Both the position numbers and the translations under genes were made by a program. DNA of 64,000 nucleotides from Hahella sp. KA22 (GTDB lineage Bacteria; Pseudomonadota; Gammaproteobacteria; Pseudomonadales; Oleiphilaceae), in assembly GCF_004135205.1 (NCBI RefSeq), contig NZ_CP035490.1, forward strand, positions 4,879,644 through 4,943,643, read 5' to 3'. The stretch's first letter is position 1. The number at the start of each line of letters is the position of its first letter. This document shows positions 1 through 8,673 of the stretch, piece after piece. The notes under the pieces are model-generated. The model did no database searches, was not told where the DNA came from, and saw nothing but the letters and a program-made list of their open reading frames with translations.

Positions 1-101
1 CTGGTTCTTTCAGCGCCGTTGCTCACTTGCGCCCATGGCTGCAAATGGAAGAGCTCACCACTTCTCTACGTCTGGTTGCGGAAATTCCTAAGTCCGGTTG
101 A
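1..101 (+). CDS. tssC: T6SS contractile sheath large subunit TssC, C-terminal end only
   Basis: Only the last 32 codons are inside the window (frame from base 3, TGA at 99-101). The peptide carries LRPWLQMEELTTSLRLVAEI, which matches the conserved carboxy end of TssC/VipB/EvpB sheath proteins, where an RPxxQxEELTxSLRLVAELP-like tail is typical. TssC pairs with TssB to form the cytoplasmic contractile tail sheath of the type VI secretion system. The next gene downstream is a second, more divergent TssC-family protein, so this fragment is probably the canonical sheath subunit. The family call rests on a short but characteristic segment; the rest of the gene lies upstream of the window. Confidence 0.8.
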   Translation, partial: GSFSAVAHLRPWLQMEELTTSLRLVAEIPKSG

Positions 102-136
102 TAAAACCGCTCAGGAACAGTAAGCGACATGCTTGG

Positions 137-178
137 GCCGGGCTTGCTCTCTTAGAGCGCAAGTCCGGCTTAAATTTT
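137..178 (+). terminator. Stem-loop between the two tssC genes, possible attenuator
   Basis: GCCGGGCTTGC at 137-147 pairs with GCAAGTCCGGC at 159-169. This gives an 11-bp stem with one G-U pair, followed by TTAAATTTT. The T tract is interrupted, so it may act as a weak terminator, an mRNA-stabilising hairpin or a processing site. It separates the canonical tssC from the downstream tssC2-tssEFGH genes and could lower their expression relative to the abundant sheath proteins. Confidence 0.5.
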
Positions 179-230
179 AGAATTAAACCAATAAATAAAC
201 GTTCTCCGGGCAGACTTACGCAAATCCAAG

Positions 231-1739
231 ATGCAGAATAAAGTATCTCCAAACGACAACCCCATGCCGTTTACCTACGGAGTTGTGCAGAAGCGCACGC
301 AGGGGCCAAGCTCCGCCGAAGTGATCGCGCTCAAGAAGATACTTCAACTGATTAAACTTCCAGACTGGTGTTACGAGGACAAAGCCGCCGGTAAGCCGCT
401 GGATTACGACTATCTGATTCTTTGGCTGCAAAGAGCCGTCGCCCAGATCGACAACAAGATCATCAACCAGGTTAACCATATCCTTCACCACAGCAAGTTT
501 CAGGATTTAGAGCGCGCCTGGCGCAGCCTGTATGACGTGGTGAGTTATTCATATGGTCGCAAACTGGTGAAGATCCGTTTTCTGGATATCACCTGGTCGG
601 AAATCACCAAAGACGTAAATCGCTCCGTGGAGTTCGACCAAAGTCAGTTATTCCACAAGATATACAGCGAAGAATACGATGTGCCTGGGGGCGAGCCCTA
701 CGGCATCATCTTGATGAATTTTGAGGTGGCCCATAAACCCTTTGCGGGACACCGTTTTAACGATATTCCCACTCTGGAGCGTCTGGCGGAAATCGGCGCA
801 GCGTCCTTCTCGCCGATACTGCTTAACGCCGCGCCCCAGTTGTTTGAAATGGCGAGTTTCCCGGAAATCACCAGCCCGATCAGCCTGAAGCAACTTTTCA
901 GCGAGCAGGACTACATTTCCTGGAACAGTTTGCGCGATCACCCTGACACGCGCTTTTTGGGACTGACAATGCCCCGCGTACTGATCCGCAACCCCTACTC
1001 TATTCAAATCGCCCCGCATGGCGGGCTGCTTTTCTCAGAAAAGCGCGCCCAGGCCTCCAATGAAAACTACTTGTGGGGATACGCCAACTTTGCGTTGGCC
1101 AAGGTATTAATACGCGAATTTACTGAAGTAGGCTGGTTTTCGCATATTCGCGGTTTACTTCGCGATCACATGGCGGGCGGCGCCGTCGACAATCTGGTCG
1201 TGGACGCTTTTGCTACGGACGCCAAGAAAATCGCGCATAAGCCGATTGTTGACGCCGTTTTTTCCGACGAACGCGAACGCGCGCTTAGTGAGCATGGACT
1301 CATTGCGCTCTGTCAGTGTTACGACGTTCCCATGGGCGTGTTTTACAGCACCCCTACCCTGCACCGTCCGAAAGTATTTCAGGACCGGATCGCCAGCGCC
1401 AACTCCAGACTATCCTCACTGCTACAGCATGTTTTGTGCGGCTCCCGCTTCGCCCACTATATCAAAGTGATTACCCGCGATATGATCGGCTCTGTCAGGC
1501 GGGCGGAAGACTGCGAGCGTGAACTACAACGTTGGCTGACTCAATATGTCACCTCACAGGAAGATGCGGACTGGTTCATGCAGGCGCGCTATCCATTGCG
1601 TGAAGGCTCGGTGCAGGTCAAAGAGATTCCCGAGAAGCCAGGCTCCTTCGCCACTACTATTTACTTGCGCCCACATTATCAGGCCGATCGCCTGGTCTCG
1701 GAGCTGCATCTGACGACAGAGGTTAACACCGCTAGTTAA
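231..1739 (+). CDS. Second TssC-family sheath protein (ImpC/EvpB paralogue)
   Basis: The 502-residue protein is recognisable as a TssC-family protein along its length. Landmarks are FQDLERAWRSLYDVV (about residues 90-105), the EPYGIILMNFEVAH segment, FLGLTMPRVLIRNPY, NYLWGYANFALAKVLIREF, and near the C-terminus SRFAHYIKVITRDMIGS followed by EIPEKPGSFATTIYLRPHYQ. The end of a canonical tssC lies about 130 bp upstream, so this is a paralogue rather than the only sheath gene. Tandem TssC-family genes are known in some T6SS loci, but the role of the second copy is not settled. It could be an alternative sheath subunit or part of the sheath base. The start at 231 has only a weak ribosome-binding site; MPFTYG, 11 codons in, is an alternative. 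Confidence 0.88.
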   Translation: MQNKVSPNDNPMPFTYGVVQKRTQGPSSAEVIALKKILQLIKLPDWCYEDKAAGKPLDYDYLILWLQRAVAQIDNKIINQVNHILHHSKFQDLERAWRSLYDVVSYSYGRKLVKIRFLDITWSEITKDVNRSVEFDQSQLFHKIYSEEYDVPGGEPYGIILMNFEVAHKPFAGHRFNDIPTLERLAEIGAASFSPILLNAAPQLFEMASFPEITSPISLKQLFSEQDYISWNSLRDHPDTRFLGLTMPRVLIRNPYSIQIAPHGGLLFSEKRAQASNENYLWGYANFALAKVLIREFTEVGWFSHIRGLLRDHMAGGAVDNLVVDAFATDAKKIAHKPIVDAVFSDERERALSEHGLIALCQCYDVPMGVFYSTPTLHRPKVFQDRIASANSRLSSLLQHVLCGSRFAHYIKVITRDMIGSVRRAEDCERELQRWLTQYVTSQEDADWFMQARYPLREGSVQVKEIPEKPGSFATTIYLRPHYQADRLVSELHLTTEVNTAS

Positions 1740-1748
1740 GGGATTCGG

Positions 1749-2240
1749 ATGACGAAAATAAGTAAGAGCCAAAAACTGCGCCCTTCGGTGCTGGACCGGC
1801 TGATAGATGAGAGGCCGGACCTGAAAGTAGAACCGGAAAAGAATCGCCATCAGGTGCTCAACGAGCTCCGCGAATCCGTGCGCCGCGATCTTGAGGACCT
1901 CCTCAACACGCGCTATCGGCCCATCTCCGCATCTGACAACCTGCGTCAGTTGGACGAGTCGCTGATCAATTACGGCCTGCCCGACCTGCATACTATCAAC
2001 TTCCTTAGTGCGGAAGGTAAAAGTCAGTTCTGCCGCACAGTGGAACAACATATCGCCATGTTTGAGCCCCGCTTTAAGTCCGTCAGGGTCATCACCCTGG
2101 ATGAGGACTGGGCGGAGGGCGCCACCTTGCATTTCCGCATCGAGGCGGTGTTGTTCGCCGAACCTGCTCCCGAGGAAATCTCCTTTGATTCCTCCCTGGA
2201 GCCGATTTCGGCTATCGTCAACGTTCAGGAGGCGCGTTAA
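1749..2240 (+). CDS. tssE: T6SS baseplate protein TssE (gp25-like)
   Basis: The 163-residue protein belongs to the TssE/gp25-like lysozyme-fold family of baseplate wedge components. It shows the typical N-terminal RPSVLDRLIDERPD, the central LRESVRRDLEDLLNTRYRP, the INYGLPDLHTINF segment and a C-terminal beta region with LHFRIEAVLFAEPAPEEISFDSS. TssE sits in the cytoplasmic baseplate with TssF, TssG and TssK and starts sheath assembly. It begins 9 bp after the tssC2 stop and its stop shares a base with the tssF start (TAATG), so the two are translationally coupled. Confidence 0.93.
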   Translation: MTKISKSQKLRPSVLDRLIDERPDLKVEPEKNRHQVLNELRESVRRDLEDLLNTRYRPISASDNLRQLDESLINYGLPDLHTINFLSAEGKSQFCRTVEQHIAMFEPRFKSVRVITLDEDWAEGATLHFRIEAVLFAEPAPEEISFDSSLEPISAIVNVQEAR

Positions 2241-4069
2241 TGAGCGACGAATTATTACCCTATTACGAGAAGGAACTGGCCTACCTGCGCCAGTCCGGCG
2301 CGGAATTCGCCCGCGTCCATCCCAAAATCGCCGGTCGTTTGCGCATTTCCGGCGACGTGGTGGAAGACCCCCACGTTTCGCGTCTATTGGAAGGCGTCGC
2401 GTATTTAAACGCTCGTATTCAATATCGTTTGGAGGATGACTTTTCCGAACTTTCCGACGCCCTGCTCGACCAGCTCTATCCACACTATTTGCGCCCGATC
2501 CCTTCTATGGCGGTAGTGCAGTTCAGGGCGGCGAAAGATCTGGACGGTCCGTTACATGTCGCACGTCATTCACGTCTGGAAAGCGATGTTTTCCAGAATA
2601 AGGTGTGCCGTTTCAGCACCGGTTATGACCTGGATCTGTTGCCTGTCGAAGTCACCAAAGCGAGCCTCAAGGAACGCCCCTTTATCGCTCCCGGTTCGCA
2701 AACCGTACAAGGCGCTTCCGCGGTAATTCACGTACGTCTGGAAGGCTTCGCGCCAGAAATCGATTTGGGTCAACTGCCGCTGGATAAAATCCGCTTTTTC
2801 CTGCGCGGCCAGTCGCAATACGCCTATTCGCTCTATGAGCTGCTGATGAATCACTGCGTGCAGATTGTCGCCTCCAAAGGCGCTGACGACGTCAACCCGA
2901 TGTTCCTGCACAGCAGTTGCCTGCAGCCCGTTGGTTTCGCCGAAGAAGAAGCATTGATTCCGACGCCGCCGCAATCCTTCCCGGGTTATCGCCTGCTTAC
3001 CGAATACATGGTGTTCCCGGAAAAATTCCTGTTCGTCGACCTGACCGGCCTTGGCGAACGCTTGAATGAAAAATTCGGCCCCAATCTGGATTTGTATTTC
3101 TATCTGAACAAATCCCATGCGGAGCTGGAACGCAATCTGGAAGCCAGTAACTTCGCCCTGGGCTGCACGCCGATCATCAATCTTTTCAAACATCGCGCCG
3201 AGCCCATTGATATCGAGCATGATCAGTACAGCTATCCGATCATTCCCGATGCGCGTTTCCCGGATAACTATGAAGTGTATTCCATCGATCGTGTCCAAGG
3301 TTTAACCGGCGATGGCAAGAAAAAGGAATACAAGCCCTTTTATGGCTTAAGTCACTTTGATATCGGTCGAGAAACTCAGCTTTTCTGGCATGCCCAGCGC
3401 TACCCTAAAATTGGCGGCGAGCTTGGCAACGAACCCGGCAGCGAGCTGGAAATATCTCTCGTGGACCTGAATTACGCGCCAGCGAATTTGTCCGACGAGA
3501 CCCTGACCGTCGACGTAATGTGCTTCAATCGCAATACGCCGGAGAAACTGCCCTTTGGCGGCGGACAGCCTCGCTTCACCTGCCTGGACGTGGGTGTTTC
3601 CTTGCGCGGCATCGACTCTTTGACGCACCTGACGCCCACAGTACGACCGCCGTTGCGGGATGGCGCGCGCTGGCGTCTTGTGTCGCATCTGACATTAAAC
3701 TATTTATCGCTCGATAGTCCGGAAGCCATTGACGTACTTAAAGAAATTTTGGCGCTATATGATTTTCAGGACAGTGCGGCCTCACGGGCGATCATCGCCG
3801 CCGTGGTCAACGTACAGACCCGGCCGATGACGGCGCCGATCACAATCGGCGGCAAAACTACCGTGTGCCGTGGGGTGGAAATCGAAGTCACCTTTGACGA
3901 CAACCTGATGTCAGGCAACAGCACCTTCCTGTTCGCCTCGATACTGGAAAGGTTCTTCGCCATGTATTGTTCGATTAACGCGTTCACCCGATTAATTGCC
4001 CGAATCAAAGGGCGACAGGATATTCTCAAGAAATGGCCACCGAGAATCGGCTCCCAGCCTCTCATCTAA
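2240..4069 (+). CDS. tssF: T6SS baseplate protein TssF (ImpG/VasA)
   Basis: The 609-residue protein has the family hallmarks. These are LLPYYEKELAYLRQSGAEFARVHPKIAGRL at the N-terminus, DPHVSRLLEGVAYLNARI, LLDQLYPHYLRPIPSMAVVQF, and the C-terminal CRGVEIEVTFDD and FLFASILERFFAMYCSINAF. TssF is the large wedge protein of the baseplate and forms a TssF2-TssG complex with TssE and TssK. Its start overlaps the tssE stop by one base. Its 3' end overlaps tssG by 37 bp, a tight overlap consistent with balanced production of the two complex partners. Confidence 0.96.
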   Translation: MSDELLPYYEKELAYLRQSGAEFARVHPKIAGRLRISGDVVEDPHVSRLLEGVAYLNARIQYRLEDDFSELSDALLDQLYPHYLRPIPSMAVVQFRAAKDLDGPLHVARHSRLESDVFQNKVCRFSTGYDLDLLPVEVTKASLKERPFIAPGSQTVQGASAVIHVRLEGFAPEIDLGQLPLDKIRFFLRGQSQYAYSLYELLMNHCVQIVASKGADDVNPMFLHSSCLQPVGFAEEEALIPTPPQSFPGYRLLTEYMVFPEKFLFVDLTGLGERLNEKFGPNLDLYFYLNKSHAELERNLEASNFALGCTPIINLFKHRAEPIDIEHDQYSYPIIPDARFPDNYEVYSIDRVQGLTGDGKKKEYKPFYGLSHFDIGRETQLFWHAQRYPKIGGELGNEPGSELEISLVDLNYAPANLSDETLTVDVMCFNRNTPEKLPFGGGQPRFTCLDVGVSLRGIDSLTHLTPTVRPPLRDGARWRLVSHLTLNYLSLDSPEAIDVLKEILALYDFQDSAASRAIIAAVVNVQTRPMTAPITIGGKTTVCRGVEIEVTFDDNLMSGNSTFLFASILERFFAMYCSINAFTRLIARIKGRQDILKKWPPRIGSQPLI

Positions 4070-5154
4070 CCAAACGGCTGCAGCAGGACCCCTGGCGGTT
4101 CGATTTTTTCCAGCTGGTGCGTCTGCTGGAGCATTTCGATCCGCAGGATGCGCGACCTCGCACTCCTCTGGGCGGATTTTACCCGCCCAGGAACGAGCCC
4201 GTGCGCTTCGTCGTGAATCCCAGCATGGGCTTCGAGGGCGGTGCTGTAGACAAGATCACCCGCGGCGGAGATAAGTCGCTGGCGTCTCGCGATCAGTGGG
4301 CGATGTCTGTGAATTTCTGGGGACTGGTCGGCTCGCGCGGCGTACTGCCGTTCCATTATCGCGACCTGATTTTGCAGCGTCTGCGGCAGAAAGATAAGTC
4401 GATGAAGCACTTCTTCGACTTATTGGACCACCGCACCCTGTCGCTGTTTTATCGCTCCTGGAAAAAGTACCGCATTCCGCTCACTTTTGAGGCTAACCAC
4501 CAGCTTGACCCCAAATACAACCGCGACCGACATGCGGAGATGATCAAAGGGCTGATGGGCCTGGCCAGCATGCGCAGCGCCAAGTTCTATCAATCGTCCG
4601 GCGATATCTTCAACGTCGCCGGACTGATGAGCCGGGGCGTGTGTTCCGCTGAGGCGCTGTCGCAAGCCATCCGACAGCATTTTGGCCTCAAGGTGAGCAT
4701 CCTGCACTTCCGCGGACAATGGCGACGCATGCCGGACGACGTGCAAACCCGCCTGGGGGGCAGCCGCTTCCCCGGCGTGAATCACTGTCTGGGACAGCAG
4801 GCCATTCTGGGTGAGAAGACCTGGTCGGTGCAGAACCGTTTCACCGTCCACTTCGACGACATCGACTACCCACGTTTCCTGTCCATCGTCTCCGGCACGG
4901 AAATCCTGGGAGCCATGTACAAGCTGATTCGAACTATGGCGGGGGTTGCTCTAGACTTTGACTTATCGCTTAAAGTCCGGCAGGACCGACTGCCAAACAG
5001 CCAGCTTGCACACCCGACGGCGCCGCCGTTGCTGGGCTGGAACTCAAAACTGTTTTCAACACGACAACAAGATCGGTTCATTACCGTGTCTGTATCCCGG
5101 CACGCAATGCAGCGAACTATAGAAAGACTACAAAAGAAAAGGGAAACCTTATGA
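4033..5154 (+). CDS. tssG: T6SS baseplate protein TssG (ImpH/VasB)
   Basis: The 373-residue protein has the recognisable TssG N-terminus (LTKRLQQDPWRFDFFQLVRLLE), then NPSMGFEGGAVDKI, VNFWGLVGSRGVLPFHYRDLIL and DLLDHRTLSLFYRSWKKYR. All of these are characteristic of ImpH/TssG. TssG bridges the two TssF copies in the baseplate wedge. The ATG lies inside the end of tssF, and the stop codon overlaps the clpV start (TTATGA). It is therefore embedded in a co-translated tssE-tssF-tssG-clpV block. Confidence 0.95.
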   Translation: MATENRLPASHLTKRLQQDPWRFDFFQLVRLLEHFDPQDARPRTPLGGFYPPRNEPVRFVVNPSMGFEGGAVDKITRGGDKSLASRDQWAMSVNFWGLVGSRGVLPFHYRDLILQRLRQKDKSMKHFFDLLDHRTLSLFYRSWKKYRIPLTFEANHQLDPKYNRDRHAEMIKGLMGLASMRSAKFYQSSGDIFNVAGLMSRGVCSAEALSQAIRQHFGLKVSILHFRGQWRRMPDDVQTRLGGSRFPGVNHCLGQQAILGEKTWSVQNRFTVHFDDIDYPRFLSIVSGTEILGAMYKLIRTMAGVALDFDLSLKVRQDRLPNSQLAHPTAPPLLGWNSKLFSTRQQDRFITVSVSRHAMQRTIERLQKKRETL

Positions 5155-7910
5155 TTGAGTTAAACTTACGCCAACTCATTGAACCCACCACTTCCGTCGT
5201 ACGCAAATCGCTGGAAGATGGCTTGCGTCTGGCCCAGCAGGAGCGTCACAGCTCACTGGAAATCGAACATGTGCTGCTGAAGGTGCTGGAGCAAAGCGAC
5301 AGCGACCTGGACCGAGTGCTTGAACAGCTGGGCGTCGACATCGGCAAAATCAGCAGAGAACTGAGCCAGACCGTAGGCAAATTCCACCGCGACAATCCCC
5401 GGGATATGGTTCCCTTTTCGCCATTGGTGGTGGATGCGCTGAAAGCCGGCTGGCTGCTGGCGTCAGTGGAAATGGGCGTAAATTTCATCAGCTCCGCGCA
5501 CCTGTTCGCAGCGATCATGTCGCACAACACTATGCGCAACCAGTTGCTGAGCTCAGTCAAAACCTTGCAGGAAATCTCCCTGGAGAAAGTATTGCCGGCG
5601 GTAAAAGCCGTCACAGGACAATCTTCCGAGAGCCGCGCCTACCTGAAGGCGGCCGCGGGCGGCGGCGCTCCAGCCGCGCCAACAGCGCAAGGCGGCGCGT
5701 TGCAGAAATATACCGTCAACCTGACCGAAAGAGCGCTGAACAACGAAATCGATCCAGTACTGGGTCGCGACCCGGAAATTCGTCAGTGTATCGACATCCT
5801 GACCCGTCGCCGTCAGAACAACCCCATCCTGACCGGTGAGGCCGGCGTTGGTAAGACTGCAGTCGTTGAAGGCCTGGCGCTGCGCATTGCGCAAAAAGAC
5901 GTACCGGAACCCCTGCAGGGCGTACATATCCATGTTCTGGATCTGGGCTTGTTGCAAGCCGGCGCCAGCATGAAAGGCGAATTCGAGCAGCGCCTGAAAT
6001 CCGTTATTGAGGAAGTCAAAGCGTCTCCTGTGCCCATCATCATGTTTATCGATGAAGCGCACACTATGATCGGCGCGGGCGGCAAAGAAGGCCAAGGCGA
6101 CGCCGCCAACCTGCTCAAGCCTGCGCTGGCGCGCGGCGAACTGCGCACTATCGCCGCCACCACCTGGGCGGAATACAAAAAATACTTCGAACGCGACCCT
6201 GCGCTGACCCGCCGCTTCCAGGTGGTGAAAGTGGAAGAGCCGTCTGAAACCGTTGCGATCGACATGCTGCGCGGCATTTCGAAAATCCTGGCGATACACC
6301 ACAATGTGCGCATTTCTGATGACGCTATTATCCAGGCGGTGAAACTATCCGCCCGTTACATTCCCGGCCGTCAGTTGCCGGACAAGGGCGTGAGTCTGCT
6401 CGACACCGCCTGCGCCCGCGTATCCCTGAGCCAAAGCGCTACGCCGTCTTTGATTGAGGACACCCGTCGCCGCATTCAACAGATCGACACCAACCTTGAC
6501 CTGATTTCCCAGGAAAATATCTCTTCCGGCGAATATCACGAAACGTTGGATCTGCTCACTGAAGAAAAAGCCGCTCTGGAAACGTCTCTCGCCGCGCAAA
6601 CTGAACAGTGGGAGAAAGAAAAAGACCTGATCGCCAAGATCCTGGATGTGCGCACCAAGCTGGAACAAGACTTCCAGGCCAAGAAAGGCGCTGAAGACGC
6701 CGGCGACCGCCTGAGCGACGAAGAAGTCGCGGAGCTGCAGGTGGAGTTCAAGAACCTGTTCGCCGCTCTGGCGTCCGCGCAGGGAGATCAGCCGCTAATG
6801 ATGCCTCATGTGGACGGCCAGGCCGTGGCGGAAGTTGTCGCCAACTGGACCGGCATCCCTGTTGGCAAGATGGTGAGCGACGAGATCAACGGCATTCTTA
6901 ACCTGCATGAGCAGTTGGAAAAACGCGTTATCGGTCAGTCCCACGCTCTGGAAGCCGTCGCCCAGGCGATTCGCACTTCCCGCGCAGGCCTGACGGACCC
7001 ACGCAAGCCCATCGGCGTCTTCCTGATGGTCGGCCCTTCCGGCGTAGGCAAGACCGAAACCGCGCTGGCGCTGGCGGACACCCTGTTCGGCGGTGAGCAG
7101 AACCTGACTGTCATCAACATGTCCGAGTTTAAAGAAGAGCACAAAGTCTCCATGCTGCTGGGTTCTCCTCCCGGATATGTGGGTTATGGCGAAGGCGGCG
7201 TGTTGACGGAAGCCGCACGCCGGAAGCCGTACTCGGTCATCCTGCTGGACGAAATGGAAAAAGCCCATCAGGGCGTGCAGGACGTGTTCTACAACCTGTT
7301 CGACAAGGGCACCATCAAAGATGGCGAAGGCCGCGACATCGACTTCAAGAACACCGTCATCATCATGACGTCCAACGCTGGCGAAGAAGCAATTCGCGCT
7401 ATCTGCTCGCAGTCTGAAGAGAAGCCGGAGCCGGATGTCATGCTCGACAGCATGCGTCATGAGCTGCTGAAGTACTTCAAGCCCGCATTTATGGGCCGCG
7501 CCAACGTTATTACGTATTATCCGTTAGACGACGAGAATCTGTTCAAAATCTGTCGTATCAACATGGATCGTATTGCGCGGAGAGTACGCAATCACTACGG
7601 CGCCGCATTCACCTACGACGAAGACGTGTTGCTCAACATCGTCGCCCGTTCGCAGGAAGTGGATACCGGCGCGCGTAATATCGAACATATACTGAACCGC
7701 ACCGTGCTGCCTGAACTGTCCACCGAATGTCTAAGCAGACTGGCGAACGGGGAGCACATCGAGCATATCCACATCAGCGCCACGGAAGAAGGTAACTTCG
7801 GTTATCTGTTCAATGCCGAGGCAGCGGCCGCAGCGTCTGCGGAACCGCAGGCGGTAGTGGAGACTGATGTCGATGCAGACGTGGATGCCGATGCGGACGC
7901 AGCCGAATAA
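5151..7910 (+). CDS. tssH: T6SS AAA+ unfoldase ClpV (TssH)
   Basis: The 919-residue protein is a double-AAA+ Clp/Hsp100 ATPase that disassembles contracted sheaths for recycling. The N-terminal Clp repeat domain (about 1-165) contains the ClpV-type sheath-binding region. AAA-1 has Walker A GEAGVGKT at about residue 229 and Walker B FIDEAHTMIGAGG. A coiled middle domain lies at about 440-550. AAA-2 has GPSGVGKTE at about 628 and SPPGYVGYGEGGVL. The overall organisation matches ClpV rather than ClpB (TIGR03345 type). An odd feature is the extreme C-terminus, where the last 16 residues are an Asp/Ala/Val repeat (TDVDADVDADADAAE). It is coded by near-repeated GATGCxGAC units and ClpV proteins normally lack it. 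The start overlaps the tssG stop. Confidence 0.96.
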   Translation: MIELNLRQLIEPTTSVVRKSLEDGLRLAQQERHSSLEIEHVLLKVLEQSDSDLDRVLEQLGVDIGKISRELSQTVGKFHRDNPRDMVPFSPLVVDALKAGWLLASVEMGVNFISSAHLFAAIMSHNTMRNQLLSSVKTLQEISLEKVLPAVKAVTGQSSESRAYLKAAAGGGAPAAPTAQGGALQKYTVNLTERALNNEIDPVLGRDPEIRQCIDILTRRRQNNPILTGEAGVGKTAVVEGLALRIAQKDVPEPLQGVHIHVLDLGLLQAGASMKGEFEQRLKSVIEEVKASPVPIIMFIDEAHTMIGAGGKEGQGDAANLLKPALARGELRTIAATTWAEYKKYFERDPALTRRFQVVKVEEPSETVAIDMLRGISKILAIHHNVRISDDAIIQAVKLSARYIPGRQLPDKGVSLLDTACARVSLSQSATPSLIEDTRRRIQQIDTNLDLISQENISSGEYHETLDLLTEEKAALETSLAAQTEQWEKEKDLIAKILDVRTKLEQDFQAKKGAEDAGDRLSDEEVAELQVEFKNLFAALASAQGDQPLMMPHVDGQAVAEVVANWTGIPVGKMVSDEINGILNLHEQLEKRVIGQSHALEAVAQAIRTSRAGLTDPRKPIGVFLMVGPSGVGKTETALALADTLFGGEQNLTVINMSEFKEEHKVSMLLGSPPGYVGYGEGGVLTEAARRKPYSVILLDEMEKAHQGVQDVFYNLFDKGTIKDGEGRDIDFKNTVIIMTSNAGEEAIRAICSQSEEKPEPDVMLDSMRHELLKYFKPAFMGRANVITYYPLDDENLFKICRINMDRIARRVRNHYGAAFTYDEDVLLNIVARSQEVDTGARNIEHILNRTVLPELSTECLSRLANGEHIEHIHISATEEGNFGYLFNAEAAAAASAEPQAVVETDVDADVDADADAAE

Positions 7911-7935
7911 TTAACAGGAGTGCAACTGGACGCGC

Positions 7936-8637
7936 ATGGCGAGAAAAACACGATTTAATCTTACCGGCCATCCACAACTTATCATGCAGCGGGGGCACAA
8001 TCGCCTCCCCTGCTTTTTTGATAAAGAGGATTATCTGTACTTCCTTGAGTGCGTGGGCAAGGCATCTGAACAATATCAGTGTTACGTGCATGCGTACGTG
8101 TTGCTGAAAAATGAGTTCAACTTGCTGGTCACGCCGCACATTGAAAACGGCATCCCTCAGATGATGCAGTCTTTGGGACGCCGTTACGTGCAGTATGTGA
8201 ATCACCGCTACCATCGTAGCGGCACGCTGTGGGAAGGCCGTTATAAATCCAGTCTGATTGATTCCTCCGGCTATATGCTGACGTGCTATCGCTATATCGA
8301 CGCCCTGGCCGTGTTTCGCGGCCTGGCGCCGAACGAATCGGAATATCCCTGGTCAAGCTATCATGCGCACGCCAGGGGCGAAGACGAACTCGGCCTGATT
8401 CGTAACCATCCCATGTATACCGATCTCGGGGATGATGCGGAAGAACGTCAGCAATCGTTCCTGGATCTCATGCAGTACGAGATGGAGCCCTGGATACGCC
8501 GGCATATCGAGCAGACATTACTCAATGAACTGGTATTAGGCGGAGACCGCTTCATCAATCAGATTGAAGATCTGGTGGACCGACCTGTCCGGCCGATGAA
8601 ACGCGGCCGCCCCCCGAAAGACGCAGCGAAATCCTGA
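7936..8637 (+). CDS. RAYT-family (Y1 transposase-like) protein with degenerate HUH motif
   Basis: The 233-residue protein has the overall layout of REP-associated tyrosine transposases (RAYT, TnpA_REP, Y1_Tnp domain). It has MARKTRFNLTGHPQLIMQRG at the start, an internal QCYVHAYVLLKNEFNLLV, then SLGRRYVQYVNHRYHRSGTLWEGRYKS, CYRYIDALAVFRGL and EYPWSSYHAHA. In active members the metal-binding segment reads MPNHxHLL. Here it reads LKNEFNLLV, so the two HUH histidines are replaced by Glu60 and Asn62. The likely catalytic tyrosine (Tyr120) is kept. It begins 26 bp after clpV on the same strand with no terminator between, so it is probably the last gene of the T6SS operon. The protein likely keeps a nucleic-acid-binding fold but cannot cut DNA. 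A role in secretion is unknown. Confidence 0.75.
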   Translation: MARKTRFNLTGHPQLIMQRGHNRLPCFFDKEDYLYFLECVGKASEQYQCYVHAYVLLKNEFNLLVTPHIENGIPQMMQSLGRRYVQYVNHRYHRSGTLWEGRYKSSLIDSSGYMLTCYRYIDALAVFRGLAPNESEYPWSSYHAHARGEDELGLIRNHPMYTDLGDDAEERQQSFLDLMQYEMEPWIRRHIEQTLLNELVLGGDRFINQIEDLVDRPVRPMKRGRPPKDAAKS

Positions 8638-8673
8638 TCGGATTCGCTCAGTCCCAATGTACATGGAGGCGCA

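Noticed and set aside
1554-2483. Long antisense reading frame of 309 codons across tssC2/tssE/tssF
   Set aside because: It lies opposite three well-supported T6SS genes, is Arg-rich with no recognisable motif, and is a by-product of codon bias.
2570-3298. Antisense reading frame of 242 codons within tssF
   Set aside because: It fully overlaps a confident tssF, has no plausible start signal and no family resemblance.
5553-6302. Antisense reading frame of 249 codons within clpV
   Set aside because: It is a mirror of clpV coding sequence and its composition is not protein-like.
7936-8637. Complete insertion sequence around the RAYT-like gene
   Set aside because: No terminal repeats or flanking REP hairpins were seen, and the catalytic HUH motif is lost, so no mobile element was called.
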